64,000 bases of DNA from Polymorphobacter_B sp038225475 (GTDB lineage: Bacteria; Pseudomonadota; Alphaproteobacteria; Sphingomonadales; Sphingomonadaceae), in assembly GCA_038225475.1 (NCBI GenBank), contig JBBRRA010000001.1, positions 62,001-126,000 of the forward strand, written 5' to 3'. The notes under the pieces are model-generated. The model was not told the origin of the DNA and ran no database searches. It saw only the letters and a program-made list of their open reading frames with translations. Every line of letters begins with the position of its first letter. Within the stretch, counting starts at the first letter, position 1. Shown here piece by piece: positions 18,779 to 27,811 of the stretch. The translations under genes and the position numbers were made by a program.

Positions 18779-19375
18779 ATGGATGTGATCCTGCTCGAAC
18801 GCGTCGAAAAGCTCGGCAACATCGGCGACGTCGTCGCGGTGAAGCCCGGTTTCGCTCGCAATTTCCTGCTGCCCCGGAAAAAGGCGCTGCGTGCGTCGGA
18901 AGCCAATAAAAAGCGGTTCGAAGCCAATCGCGCGCAGATCGAGGCCGACAATGCCGGCCGCCGTGAAGCCGCCAAGGTCGATTCGGCCGGTATCGACGGC
19001 AAGTCGATCATCCTGATCCGTCAGGCATCGAACACTGGCCAGCTTTACGGTTCGGTCGCCGCGCGCGATCTTGCCGATGCGCTGACCGAAGACGGTGCCA
19101 AGGTGCTCCGCACGCAGGTCATTCTCGATCGCCCGATCAAGGCGCTCGGCCTGTACGACGTCAAGGTTTCGCTCCACCCCGAAGTGTCGGTGATGATCAA
19201 GGTCAACATCGCGCGTTCGCCGGAGGAGGCCGAACTGCAGGCGAAGGGCGTCGATATCAGCGCCGACATGTTCGAGCGCGACGGCGCAGGCTTCACCGAA
19301 GCCTTCGACCCGAATGCCGAGCCCGGCCTGCTGCCGCCCGAAATGGCCGACGAACCGGCCACCGACGAAGCCTGA
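18779..19375 (+). CDS. rplI: 50S ribosomal protein L9
   Basis: 198 residues. The N-terminal rRNA-binding domain has LLERVEKLGNIGDVVAVKPG and FARNFLLPRKKA, joined by a long helix to the C-terminal domain with SVMIKVNIARSPEEAE. About 50 residues longer than E. coli L9 because of an acidic C-terminal extension (ENPxP-like residues are absent; it ends ATDEA), a common alphaproteobacterial feature. Last gene of the rpsF operon. Confidence 0.96.
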   Translation: MDVILLERVEKLGNIGDVVAVKPGFARNFLLPRKKALRASEANKKRFEANRAQIEADNAGRREAAKVDSAGIDGKSIILIRQASNTGQLYGSVAARDLADALTEDGAKVLRTQVILDRPIKALGLYDVKVSLHPEVSVMIKVNIARSPEEAELQAKGVDISADMFERDGAGFTEAFDPNAEPGLLPPEMADEPATDEA

Positions 19376-19382
19376 CCTATTG

Positions 19383-19414
19383 CGTCCCCCTTGCGCCGCG
19401 TGCGTGGGGGGACG
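19383..19414 (+). terminator. Hairpin between convergent rplI and epimerase genes
   Basis: CGTCCCCC (19383-19390) pairs with GGGGGACG (19407-19414) around a 16-base loop. It lies just after the rplI stop and abuts the stop of the opposite gene, so it may end transcription from both sides. No clear U-tract. Confidence 0.4.
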
Positions 19415-20395
19415 TCATCCCCAAAGCTCGGGTTCGGGCGGCCACATGTCGCTGGCTTCGAAGCGAATGCCGTGCGGCCGGTCGGTGATCAGCAGCGGCC
19501 CGTCGAGATCGGCGAACTGGCTTTGCATGCCCATGTAGAACGCCGGTGCCACGCCGAGCGATGTCGACAGCATACACCCCGTCATCAGCCCCAGCCCGCG
19601 CTGCTTTGCGGCTTGTGCCAGTGCGACCGCCTCGGTCAGCCCGCCCGCCTTGTCGAGCTTGATATTGATGAACCGGTAGCGCCCGATGACCGCATCGAGC
19701 GAGGCACGGTCGTGCACGCTTTCGTCGGCGCACAGCGGCACCGGCGAGCGCACGCCGTCGAGCAGCGCATCCTGCCCGGCCGCCACCGGCTGTTCGATCA
19801 ACTCGACGCGCAGCCGCTCCATCGCATGCGCAAGCCGCTCGATATCCTGGCCGCCCCATGCCTCGTTGGCATCGACGATCAGCCGCGCATCGGGCGCGCC
19901 GCGCCGGACCGCCGCAACGCGGTCGAGATCGCCCTCGCCGGATAATTTCAGCTTGAGCAGTTCATAGCCGCTCGCCGCGCGCGCCGCCGTCTCCATTGCG
20001 CCCGGCGTGCCGAGGCTGATCGTATAGGCGGTCAGCAGCGGGCGTGGCTGCGGCAGCCCGAGCGTCTGCCAGACGCGGACGCCGGACCGCTTCGCCTCGA
20101 GATCCCACAGCGCCGCATCGACGGCGTTGCGTGCCGCACCGGCGGGCATCAGTTCGAGCAGTTCGGCGCGGGTCGCGCCCGCCGCAACGGCACCGCGCTG
20201 CGCCTCGACGGCGGCGAGCACGCCCGCTGCGGTTTCGCCGCGATAATAGATTGCCGTGCCCTCGCCGCGGCCGGTGTGCGGGCCATCGGCAATTTCGACG
20301 ACGACGACATCGACATGCGTCTTGGCTCCGCGCGCAATGACGAAATCCCCCCGCGTGGCAAAGGTTTCGATGCGAGCGGTGAGCGTGCGGGCCAT
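19415..20395 (-). CDS. Dipeptide epimerase (L-Ala-D/L-Glu epimerase-like, enolase superfamily)
   Basis: 326 residues from the ATG at 20395 (MARTLTARIETF). The enolase-superfamily barrel residues are visible: the KxK motif in LLKLKLSGEG, metal ligands in IVDANEAWG, ELIEQPVAAG and LCADESVHD, and the second catalytic lysine in INIKLDKAGG. This arrangement fits muconate-lactonising-type dipeptide epimerases that recycle murein peptides. Substrate specificity cannot be read with certainty, so AEE-type is an inference from overall similarity. It converges on rplI. Confidence 0.82.
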   Translation of the reverse strand: MARTLTARIETFATRGDFVIARGAKTHVDVVVVEIADGPHTGRGEGTAIYYRGETAAGVLAAVEAQRGAVAAGATRAELLELMPAGAARNAVDAALWDLEAKRSGVRVWQTLGLPQPRPLLTAYTISLGTPGAMETAARAASGYELLKLKLSGEGDLDRVAAVRRGAPDARLIVDANEAWGGQDIERLAHAMERLRVELIEQPVAAGQDALLDGVRSPVPLCADESVHDRASLDAVIGRYRFINIKLDKAGGLTEAVALAQAAKQRGLGLMTGCMLSTSLGVAPAFYMGMQSQFADLDGPLLITDRPHGIRFEASDMWPPEPELWG

Positions 20396-20455
20396 ATCCC
20401 GGTCTAGCCGCCAACGGGCCGGTTGCGCTAGGCTTTGGCGGCAAGGAGAGCGCGC

Positions 20456-20758
20456 ATGGCCCAACATGAAGAGGTTCAGCTCGATCCGGTCGTCACCGTC
20501 GCCCGGATTACCGCGCTCGAAATGCTGACGCGCCAGCTGATGATCATTCAGCTGCGCATTCTCGACGAGCTCGACCAGATCGAGCTGACGCCCGACTATG
20601 TCCGGACGCTCGCGGCGATCTACACCGAAAAGGTCGATGAATCGAAGATCATCGATTCATCGTCGCCCGAGGTGAACTATGAATTCAAGGTCAACGTCAT
20701 CCACAATCTCGAACGCTTTTTCGACGAAATCGCCGAGCATCTCAAAGCCAATCCGTAG
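20456..20758 (+). CDS. Hypothetical small helical protein (100 aa)
   Basis: From the ATG at 20456 with AAGGAGA a few bases upstream. The protein is mainly alpha-helical: an N-terminal helix with ARITALEMLTRQLMIIQLRI, a central part TPDYVRTLAAIYTEKVDESK and a C-terminal helix NLERFFDEIAEHLK. No signal peptide, no known motif. It is divergent from the epimerase and 85 bp before the biotin carboxylase gene. The good ribosome binding site and normal codon use argue for a real gene; function unknown. Confidence 0.65.
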   Translation: MAQHEEVQLDPVVTVARITALEMLTRQLMIIQLRILDELDQIELTPDYVRTLAAIYTEKVDESKIIDSSSPEVNYEFKVNVIHNLERFFDEIAEHLKANP

Positions 20759-20843
20759 CGACTGCCGCTTGCGTTGGTGGCCATGCATCGTGCAAGCCGG
20801 GCGCGCTTGATCCGTTGAAACAACTCGGGGTGCCGCCGGACTC

Positions 20844-22847
20844 ATGTTCACCAAAATCCTGATCGCCAATCGCGGCGAAATCGCCTGCCGCGTCATCCGC
20901 TCGGCGCGCAAAATGGGCATCGCCACGGTCGCGGTTTACTCCGACGCCGATGCGTCGGGGCTACATGTCGAAATGGCCGACGAGGCGGTGCGCCTCGGGC
21001 CGCCGCCGGCTGCCGAATCGTATCTGCTCGCCGATGCGATCATCGCGGCATGTCATGCGACCGGGGCGCAGGCGGTGCACCCGGGCTATGGCTTCCTGTC
21101 CGAACGCGCCAGCTTCCGCGAAGCCTGCGACGCCGCTGGCATCGCTTTCATCGGACCGCCGGCGGCAGCGATCGCGGCGATGGGCGACAAGATCGAATCG
21201 AAGAAACTCGCGCTAGCGGCGGGCGTCAACGTCGTGCCGGGCTTTGTCGGCGAGATCAGCGACACCGAGCACGCGGTCCGCATCGCGTCCGAAATCGGCT
21301 ATCCAGTGATGATGAAGGCGTCAGCGGGCGGCGGCGGCAAGGGCATGCGGCTGGCGTGGAGCGAAGCCGATGTGCGCGAAGGCTTCCAATCGACCCGCAG
21401 CGAAGGCCTTGCCAGCTTCGGCGACGACCGGGTGTTCATCGAAAAGTTCATCACGCAGCCGCGCCATATCGAAATCCAGGTGCTCGGCGATCAGGCGGGC
21501 AACATCGTCTACCTCGGCGAGCGCGACTGCTCGATCCAGCGCCGCCACCAGAAGGTCGTCGAGGAAGCGCCCTCGCCGTTCGTGACCCCCGAAATGCGCG
21601 CGGCAATGGGCCTGCAAGCCGTCGAGCTCGCGCGCCGCGTCGGCTATTTCAGCGCCGGCACCGTCGAATTCATCGCCGGTGCCGACCGCAGTTTCTATTT
21701 CCTCGAGATGAACACCCGGCTGCAGGTCGAGCACCCGGTCACCGAACTGGTCACCGGGGTCGATCTTGTCGAGGCGATGATCCGCATCGCGGCGGGCGAA
21801 CCGCTCGATTTTACGCAGGCCGACGTCACGCTGACCGGTCACGCGGTCGAAACCCGTGTCTATGCCGAGGATCCCTATCGCGGCTTCCTGCCGTCGATTG
21901 GCCGGTTGCAGCAATGCGTGCCCCCCGAAACCGGCGGCGGGCGGCTCGGCAGCGTCCGCGTCGATACCGGCGTCGTCGAAGGCAGCGAGATCAGCCGCTT
22001 CTATGACCCGATGATCGCCAAACTGATCACGCATGCACCGACCCGGATCGAGGCGATCAACCTGCAGGCCGACGCGCTCGACCGCTATCTGATCCGCGGC
22101 ATCGGTCACAACATCGACTTCCTGTCGGCGGTCATGCAGCACCCGCGCTTCCGCGCCGGAAACGCGGTCACCACCGCATTCATCGCCGAGGAATATCCGG
22201 ACGGCTTCCACGGCGCGCCCGTCGATGCCGCGACCACCGATGCGCTGATCGCCGCCGCCGCGGTGATGAACGCCGTCGAAGTCGAACGCGCGCAATTGAT
22301 CGACGGGCAGTTGAACGGCCATGGCGCGGCGTTCGGCGAAGACTGGGTCGTCCGCATCGGCCATGTCAATCATGCCGTCGCCGTGCTCGCCACCGGCGAC
22401 GCGTTCGAGCTGATGATCGACGGTCGCGAGCTGCGCGTCACCACCGACTGGCGGGTCGGCGAGCGCCAGTTCGAAGCGCGGGTCGATGGCCGGACGATCG
22501 TCGTCGCTGTCGACCGCCGCGCGATCGGCTATCGCCTGACGACGCGCGGTGCCGGACATGACGTCCGCGTGCTGACGCCGCGTGCTGCAGCACTCGCGGC
22601 GCATATGATCGAAAAGATCCCGCCCGACCTGTCGCGCTTCCTGCTTTGCCCGATGCCCGGGCTGGTGATGAGCATCGCGGTCGCCGCCGGTGACCGCGTC
22701 GAGGCCGGCCAGCCCCTCGCCACCGTCGAGGCGATGAAGATGGAAAACATCCTGCGCGCCGAAAAGGCCGGCGTGGTCAAGGACATCCGCGCCGCGCCGG
22801 GTGACAGCCTTGCCGTCGATGCGGTGATCATGGAGTTCGAAGGCTGA
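20844..22847 (+). CDS. pccA: Acyl-CoA carboxylase alpha subunit (biotin carboxylase + biotin carrier), propionyl-CoA type
   Basis: 667 residues. N-terminal biotin carboxylase domain (KILIANRGEIACRVIRSARK; ATP-grasp glycine loop KASAGGGGKGMRL; catalytic region EMNTRLQVEHPVTE), a middle BT-type linker, and a C-terminal biotinyl domain with the attachment lysine in VEAMKMEN. Length and the fused BCCP mark it as a PccA/MccA-type subunit rather than AccC. Propionyl-CoA is the likely substrate since mmsAB, which makes propionyl-CoA, is in the same region; methylcrotonyl-CoA cannot be excluded. The carboxyltransferase beta subunit is not in the window. Confidence 0.88.
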   Translation: MFTKILIANRGEIACRVIRSARKMGIATVAVYSDADASGLHVEMADEAVRLGPPPAAESYLLADAIIAACHATGAQAVHPGYGFLSERASFREACDAAGIAFIGPPAAAIAAMGDKIESKKLALAAGVNVVPGFVGEISDTEHAVRIASEIGYPVMMKASAGGGGKGMRLAWSEADVREGFQSTRSEGLASFGDDRVFIEKFITQPRHIEIQVLGDQAGNIVYLGERDCSIQRRHQKVVEEAPSPFVTPEMRAAMGLQAVELARRVGYFSAGTVEFIAGADRSFYFLEMNTRLQVEHPVTELVTGVDLVEAMIRIAAGEPLDFTQADVTLTGHAVETRVYAEDPYRGFLPSIGRLQQCVPPETGGGRLGSVRVDTGVVEGSEISRFYDPMIAKLITHAPTRIEAINLQADALDRYLIRGIGHNIDFLSAVMQHPRFRAGNAVTTAFIAEEYPDGFHGAPVDAATTDALIAAAAVMNAVEVERAQLIDGQLNGHGAAFGEDWVVRIGHVNHAVAVLATGDAFELMIDGRELRVTTDWRVGERQFEARVDGRTIVVAVDRRAIGYRLTTRGAGHDVRVLTPRAAALAAHMIEKIPPDLSRFLLCPMPGLVMSIAVAAGDRVEAGQPLATVEAMKMENILRAEKAGVVKDIRAAPGDSLAVDAVIMEFEG

Positions 22848-22955
22848 GGCGCGGGCGCCCGGCCCGCCGCACGCGTTGCCGCACCGCGGCGATAATTGCA
22901 GCTTCCGTCATGCGGCTCGCAGCAGCCACCCCGGCATGCTACACGAATCGTTAAG

Positions 22956-24329
22956 ATGTGGCAGCAAGGGGTGCGGCCGGTGGGGGGCGCAGTAGCTCTA
23001 CAGGCAATCGACACAGCCGCCGACCGATTGGTCGGCTGGAAGTCGATCGGTGCGTTCCTGGGCTGCGACGCGCGAACCGCGAAGCGGTGGGAGCGCAGCC
23101 GCGCGATGCCGGTGCACCGCGTCCCCGGTGACGGTGTCCCGACGGTATGGGCCGATCGCACCGAACTTCGGCTTTGGTTGCGCGGCGCACCCGCCGAACC
23201 CGTTGCCGCGCAGCCGGTTGCGGCCGCGCCGCCATCGACCCCGCAGTGGCGGCAGCGCGCCCTTGCAGTGCTTGTCGGCACCGGTATTGCCGCCGGAACC
23301 GCCGGTCTGCTGCTGGGCAATCGCAGCATCCCGGCCGCGGTGCACGCGGCTGCCGTCAGGGCCGGACCGTATGACGACGATGCCGCTGCGCAGGCGCGCT
23401 ATCTCAACGCGCGCTTCGAACTGGGGACCCGCTCGGCCGCCGGGATCGCCGCCGCTGAACGCGACTTTCAGGCGTTGACCATTCGCTTTCCCGATCGCGC
23501 GGCGGGGTATTCGGGACTGGCGGATGCGCATGTGCTGTCGCGCGAGTTCGGCGCGGTTCCCGATGCGGTCGCCTTTCCACGTGCGGCGCAGGCGGCGCGC
23601 ACGGCGCTGGCGCTCGACCCCGGTCTTGCCGACGCATGGCTGAACCGCGCCTTTGTCGCATTTTGGTGGCAACGCGACTTGTCTGCCGGGCTCGCGGCAT
23701 TTCACGAGGCGTTGAAACGCGCCCCCGATTCGGCCAAGGCCCATCATTGGCTTGCGACCGCGCTGATCGCCACCGGCGACATTGCGACGGCACGTACCGA
23801 AATTGCGCGCGCCCGCGAACTCGATCCGAACAACCATGCGATCGTCGCCGATGCAGCGTTCGTCGAGATTTCGGCCGGTAACTATGCCACGGCGCTGCCC
23901 GCGCTCGAGGCCTTGGCGCAGCTCGATCCGGACTTTGCCGCAGCGCACCGGTATCTCGCGCTCGGCTATCTGATGACCGCGCGTGATGCCGATTATCTGC
24001 GCGAAGCGGCAACGACGGCGCGGCTGATCGGGCGGCGCAACCAGCTTGCCGGCGTCGAACTTGCGGCGTCCCGCTGGCGCAGTGGCGGGCATCGAGCGAT
24101 GCTCGACCAGTTGATCATCAACGCGGTCGCCGCCGAAGCGCGCGGCGACGGCTGCATCAACGATATCATCGGCCTGCACGCGCTTGCGGGCGACCGTATC
24201 GGGGCGCTGCGCTGGCTCGCCAACGCCAAGGCGCGTCACCCCAACGATTCCGTATTCCTGCCGAACGATCCGATGATGATCGCATGGCGGCACGACCCGG
24301 CGGTCCTGCACGCCGCCAGCGCGAGCTGA
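22956..24329 (+). CDS. HTH domain - membrane helix - TPR protein
   Basis: About 457 residues from the ATG at 22956 (start uncertain; a TTG at 22896 and nearby GTGs are alternatives). N-terminal helix-turn-helix of the excisionase/MerR style, LVGWKSIGAFLGCDARTAKRWE followed by RVPGDGVPTVWA; then a Pro/Ala linker; a membrane helix (ALAVLVGTGIAAGTAGLLLG, about residues 105-125); then TPR repeats such as LADAWLNRAFVAFWWQRDL and AHHWLATALIATGDIATA. It resembles membrane-bound one-component regulators with TPR sensor domains. No adjacent partner. Convergent with ada, stops 12 bp apart. Confidence 0.72.
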   Translation: MWQQGVRPVGGAVALQAIDTAADRLVGWKSIGAFLGCDARTAKRWERSRAMPVHRVPGDGVPTVWADRTELRLWLRGAPAEPVAAQPVAAAPPSTPQWRQRALAVLVGTGIAAGTAGLLLGNRSIPAAVHAAAVRAGPYDDDAAAQARYLNARFELGTRSAAGIAAAERDFQALTIRFPDRAAGYSGLADAHVLSREFGAVPDAVAFPRAAQAARTALALDPGLADAWLNRAFVAFWWQRDLSAGLAAFHEALKRAPDSAKAHHWLATALIATGDIATARTEIARARELDPNNHAIVADAAFVEISAGNYATALPALEALAQLDPDFAAAHRYLALGYLMTARDADYLREAATTARLIGRRNQLAGVELAASRWRSGGHRAMLDQLIINAVAAEARGDGCINDIIGLHALAGDRIGALRWLANAKARHPNDSVFLPNDPMMIAWRHDPAVLHAASAS

Positions 24330-24344
24330 GCCCGAGCGGCTCAG
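24326..24344. terminator. Small palindrome over two convergent stop codons
   Basis: CTGAGCC (24326-24332) pairs with GGCTCAG (24338-24344), loop CGAGC. It contains the stop codons of both convergent genes. No U-tract, so only terminator-like. Confidence 0.3.
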
Positions 24345-25411
24345 GCGAGCATCGCGCCCTCGTGCGCCAACAGCCAGCGCTTGCGCTCGACCCCGCCCGC
24401 ATAGCCGGTCAAAGCGCCACTTGCGCCGATGACGCGGTGGCACGGCACGACGATGCCGACCGGGTTAGCGCCGTTCGCGAGGCCGACCGCGCGGCTGGCA
24501 CCGGGGTTGCCGAGCTGTGCCGCCAGCGCGCCGTAACTGGTGGTGACGCCTGCCGGAATGGCGCGGAGTGCTGCCCAGACGCTGCGCTGGAACGCGCTGC
24601 CGCCGGTGGCGCCGGCGATCTGGTCGAGCCCGGTCAGGTCGCCGCCGAAATACGCATCGAGTGCGGCGGCGAGCGGCGCGGGCGCGACGCCGGGGACCAG
24701 CTCGAACGCGCCGTAGTGACGGGCGAGCAGGCGGCGCATGCGCTCGTCGAAATCGACGAAATCGAGCGCCCGCAGCGCGCCCTCGGCATCGGTGACGAGC
24801 AACAGTTCGCCAACCGGAGCGGCATAGCGCGACAGGGTCAGGTGCATCGGTTTTCCTCCGTGATTGCGCCGCCGCCGCGCGCCCGGCGTTTCGCCGTGAA
24901 TGTTGCGGAACGCCTCGTTGAAGCGCCGTACGCTGCCGAAGCCGCTGGCGAGCGCGACCTCGGCCATCGACAGTGTACCGGCGTCGATCAGCACGACTGC
25001 ATTGGCGAGCCGGTGCGCCTGAGCGACTGCCACCGGCGACGCGCCGAGGTGGCGCGCGAACAGCCGCCGCACCTGGCGTTCGCCCAGCCCGAGCCGGTCG
25101 CCGAGCGCCTCGCCGGTCGGCGCGCCCGCATCGATCAGCGCGAGCGCGCGCCGCACGCTGGCGGCGCTGCCGGTCCATGCGGGCGAACCCGGCGCAGCTT
25201 CGGGGCGGCAGCGTTTGCAGGCGCGAAACCCGGCCGCGACGGCGGCTTCGGCGCTGGGCCAAAAGCTGCAGTTCTTCGGCAACGGCGGCCGCGCCGGGCA
25301 GACATTGCGGCAATAGATGCCGGTGGTTTTGACGCCGGTAAAGAACACGCCGTCAAAGCCCCGGTCGCGGGCGAGCAGGGCGGCATAGCAGGTGGCGGCA
25401 TCGGGGATCAT
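24341..25411 (-). CDS. ada: Ada: methylphosphotriester/O6-methylguanine-DNA methyltransferase and transcription activator
   Basis: 356 residues, full-length Ada. The N-terminal zinc domain has cysteines in GIYCRNVCPARPPLPKNC and ACKRCRPE; the AraC-type HTH follows (LGLGERQVRRLFARHLG and VALASGFGSVRRFNEAFR); the C-terminal methyltransferase domain carries the active cysteine in VVPCHRVIGASGALTGYAGG. It repairs alkylated DNA and, once methylated, activates the adaptive response. No alkA or alkB is adjacent. Confidence 0.93.
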   Translation of the reverse strand: MIPDAATCYAALLARDRGFDGVFFTGVKTTGIYCRNVCPARPPLPKNCSFWPSAEAAVAAGFRACKRCRPEAAPGSPAWTGSAASVRRALALIDAGAPTGEALGDRLGLGERQVRRLFARHLGASPVAVAQAHRLANAVVLIDAGTLSMAEVALASGFGSVRRFNEAFRNIHGETPGARRRRNHGGKPMHLTLSRYAAPVGELLLVTDAEGALRALDFVDFDERMRRLLARHYGAFELVPGVAPAPLAAALDAYFGGDLTGLDQIAGATGGSAFQRSVWAALRAIPAGVTTSYGALAAQLGNPGASRAVGLANGANPVGIVVPCHRVIGASGALTGYAGGVERKRWLLAHEGAMLA

Positions 25412-25606
25412 GTCGCCGCTATACGCGCGTTCGCCGTCGCAGTCTGGCGGTTTTCGGACGCGATTGCCGGGCCCGTCGTGTGTCGATTCGGTCGGTCAAC
25501 TCGCCCGGCTGATCGCCATTTCCCCTTCAACGCTATAGCTTTAGCAGCGGCACGCTGCTAGCGGAAGGTGGGGCCGATCGGCACCGCATCTGGGGGACGT
25601 AGACTA

Positions 25607-26188
25607 ATGGCTAAATTTGCGAAGCAACTTATAATTGGCGGGCTGATCGCGTTGGCGGCCGGCACAAGCGTGTCCGCAGCGGCCGCGATAACCATCGACT
25701 TCAGTTTCAACCCGACGTTCGGGACGATCGGTCCGGTGACCGGCAAGTTGGTGTTCACAACGACCGGCGTCGGCGTCTCGGCCTCGGAGGTCTATGTGCT
25801 GACCGCGCCGGCAGGCACGGTCAACGCGGCAACGTTCGGTGTCAATTACCTCGCCGGCCCGGCGAGCGTGACCAGCAACATCTTTACCTTGGCCGCAGAC
25901 GGCACGGTCACCGCTGCCAATCTCGAGCTGTTCAACGCCTCCAGAAGCGACTTTTTCAACTTGGGTGACAACGGCAACGGTAAAGCCAATCTGGTATCCA
26001 ACCAGAGCTCGGGCGGCCTCTACGCGTTCAATCAGGGTGGTTTCGCCGGTGCGACGTACACGCTAGGGGCACCCGTGGACGGTGTGCCGGAAGCGGCGAC
26101 CTGGGCGATGATGATCGTCGGCTTCGGCACCGTCGGCGTTGCAATGCGCCGTCGGGTGATACCCGAGATGGGCAAGATCGCCGCCTGA
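25607..26188 (+). CDS. PEPxxWA-CTERM sorting domain protein
   Basis: 193 residues from the ATG at 25607. N-terminal signal peptide (about 1-27, IIGGLIALAAGTSVSAAAA), a beta-rich Thr/Ser/Asn/Gly body, and the C-terminal sorting signal VPEAATWAMMIVGFGTVGVA followed by MRRR, the proteobacterial exosortase-recognition variant with Trp-Ala. It is expected to be exported, cleaved or anchored by an exosortase encoded elsewhere, and is often linked to exopolysaccharide or biofilm. Function of the body is unknown. Convergent with the Deg protease gene across a strong hairpin. Confidence 0.85.
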   Translation: MAKFAKQLIIGGLIALAAGTSVSAAAAITIDFSFNPTFGTIGPVTGKLVFTTTGVGVSASEVYVLTAPAGTVNAATFGVNYLAGPASVTSNIFTLAADGTVTAANLELFNASRSDFFNLGDNGNGKANLVSNQSSGGLYAFNQGGFAGATYTLGAPVDGVPEAATWAMMIVGFGTVGVAMRRRVIPEMGKIAA

Positions 26189-26196
26189 TACCTTAA

Positions 26197-26227
26197 TCTG
26201 CCGCCGGTCTGGTCGACCGGCGGCAGA
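26197..26227. terminator. Bidirectional terminator-like hairpin
   Basis: A perfect 13-bp stem, TCTGCCGCCGGTC (26197-26209) with GACCGGCGGCAGA (26215-26227), and a 5-base loop. It sits between the stops of two convergent genes, three bases from the protease stop. Short U-tracts on either side. Confidence 0.6.
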
Positions 26228-26230
26228 GGA

Positions 26231-27721
26231 TCAGCTGCGGCAGGCGATCTGCCCGCCGGCGACCAGCCCGCATTCGGCGCGTTGCCCGGCACGGTTGAAG
26301 CGGACGCTCGGCGTTCCCGCCTTGACCGCGCTGGCGACTTCGCCAACCGAGTGGACTACCGTGCCGTTGACCGCCTCGATCAGGTCGCCCGGCTTGAGCA
26401 GGCCGAGCTGCGCGACCGGCGCGCCGGCGGCGATCTCGGTCACCACGACGCCGGTCTCGGGCAGCCCAGCGCCGATTTCCTGCGCGAACGCCGGCGACAG
26501 ATTGCCCACCGTGACGCCGTTGAGCAGGGTGTTGCCGCCGATCCGGGTCAGGCTGCGCGGCGGATTTTCGGGCGGCTTGGCGAGCGTCAGCACCGCGCGT
26601 TCGGTCTTGCCACCGCGCAGTAGCGCCACGTCGAGCTTGGTCCCGACGCCCAGCGTTGCGATGCGGTAGCGCAGCATGCCGGGGTCGGCGATGTCCTTGC
26701 CGTCGATCGCCACGATGATGTCGCCGACGCGCACGCCCGCCGATGCCGCGGGCGATCCGGGCGTGATGGCGGTGACCAGCACGCCGCCGGGCCGGTCGCG
26801 CCCCGCCAGCCGAGCGCTGTCGGCGGTGACGGTTTCGCCCTCCGCGCCGATCCAGCCGGTGACCAGCTTGCCAGTTCCGGCGGCGCTCAGGAAGACGCGC
26901 ACCATATTGGCCGGGATCGCAAAGCCGATGCCATTCGAGCCGCCGCTGCGCGAATAAATCGCGGTGTTGATGCCAACGAGTTCGCCGCGCAAATTGAGCA
27001 GCGCCCCGCCCGAGTTGCCCGGGTTGATCGCCGCATCGGTTTGCAGGAAGAATTGATAGTCCGACACGCCGACGCCGGTGCGCGCCACCGCCGACACGAT
27101 GCCGTGCGTGACCGTCTGCCCGACGCCGAACGGGTTGCCGATCGCCAGCACGACATCGCCGACTTCGGCGCGGTCCGAATCGCCGAGCCGGATCGTCGGG
27201 AGCGACGCGCCCTTGGTGTCGATCCGCAGCAGCGCGAGATCGCTGCGCGCATCGGCGAACACCACCTTCGCCGGATATTCGCGGCGGTCGGCAAGCCCGA
27301 CAAGGATTTCGTCTGCGCCCGCGACGACATGGTTGTTGGTGACCACCAGCCCGTTCGCCTGCACGATGACGCCCGATCCGAGCGATTGTTCGACGCGCGG
27401 CTGCGGCGCGACGCCACCGCCGAAAAACTGGCGGAAGAAGGGATCCTCCATCATCGTCGGACGGTTGCGGTTGACGCGCGCCGAATAGACATTGACCACC
27501 GCCGGTGCGGCCCGCCGCGCCACCGGCGCGAACGACAGCTGGATTTGCGCCGGATCGGCGGGCAGGCTGCGTTCGACTGCAACCGCGACCGGCGGCGCGG
27601 TGACCTGCGCCTCGACCGGAACCCGCCCGACGCCGTTTTCTACCGCGAGCGCAACCCCCAGCCCCGCCATTGCAGTGCCGACGACCGCCACGACTGTCCG
27701 AACCGACCGACCCACGCGCAT
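26231..27721 (-). CDS. Do family periplasmic serine endoprotease (DegP/DegQ-like)
   Basis: 496 residues from the ATG at 27721. N-terminal signal anchor (about 7-27), then a trypsin-like domain with the triad His in VVTNNHVVAGADEI, Asp in SDLALLRID and Ser in NPGNSGGALLN, followed by two PDZ domains (GVLVTAITPGSPAASAGVRV and GVVVTEIAAGAPVAQLGLL). This is the DegP/HtrA layout for periplasmic protein quality control. The gene is monocistronic. The specific orthologue (DegP, DegQ, MucD) cannot be told. Confidence 0.9.
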   Translation of the reverse strand: MRVGRSVRTVVAVVGTAMAGLGVALAVENGVGRVPVEAQVTAPPVAVAVERSLPADPAQIQLSFAPVARRAAPAVVNVYSARVNRNRPTMMEDPFFRQFFGGGVAPQPRVEQSLGSGVIVQANGLVVTNNHVVAGADEILVGLADRREYPAKVVFADARSDLALLRIDTKGASLPTIRLGDSDRAEVGDVVLAIGNPFGVGQTVTHGIVSAVARTGVGVSDYQFFLQTDAAINPGNSGGALLNLRGELVGINTAIYSRSGGSNGIGFAIPANMVRVFLSAAGTGKLVTGWIGAEGETVTADSARLAGRDRPGGVLVTAITPGSPAASAGVRVGDIIVAIDGKDIADPGMLRYRIATLGVGTKLDVALLRGGKTERAVLTLAKPPENPPRSLTRIGGNTLLNGVTVGNLSPAFAQEIGAGLPETGVVVTEIAAGAPVAQLGLLKPGDLIEAVNGTVVHSVGEVASAVKAGTPSVRFNRAGQRAECGLVAGGQIACRS

Positions 27722-27811
27722 AGACCCTCCGACTTCGCTCGCCCGCGTGTTGCTCAATCCGGGTTAAGCCGTAATGAACGGCGGATACACCGGCGGCTTG
27801 CGAGGGAAAAG

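Noticed and set aside
21321..24443. Long minus-strand frames opposite pccA and the HTH-TPR gene
   Set aside because: Antisense shadows rich in Arg, Asp, Gly and His; the sense genes have clear motifs.
27041..27811. N-terminal extension of the GST frame
   Set aside because: It runs antisense through the Deg protease gene; the ATG at 27812 with a good ribosome binding site gives the standard GST start.
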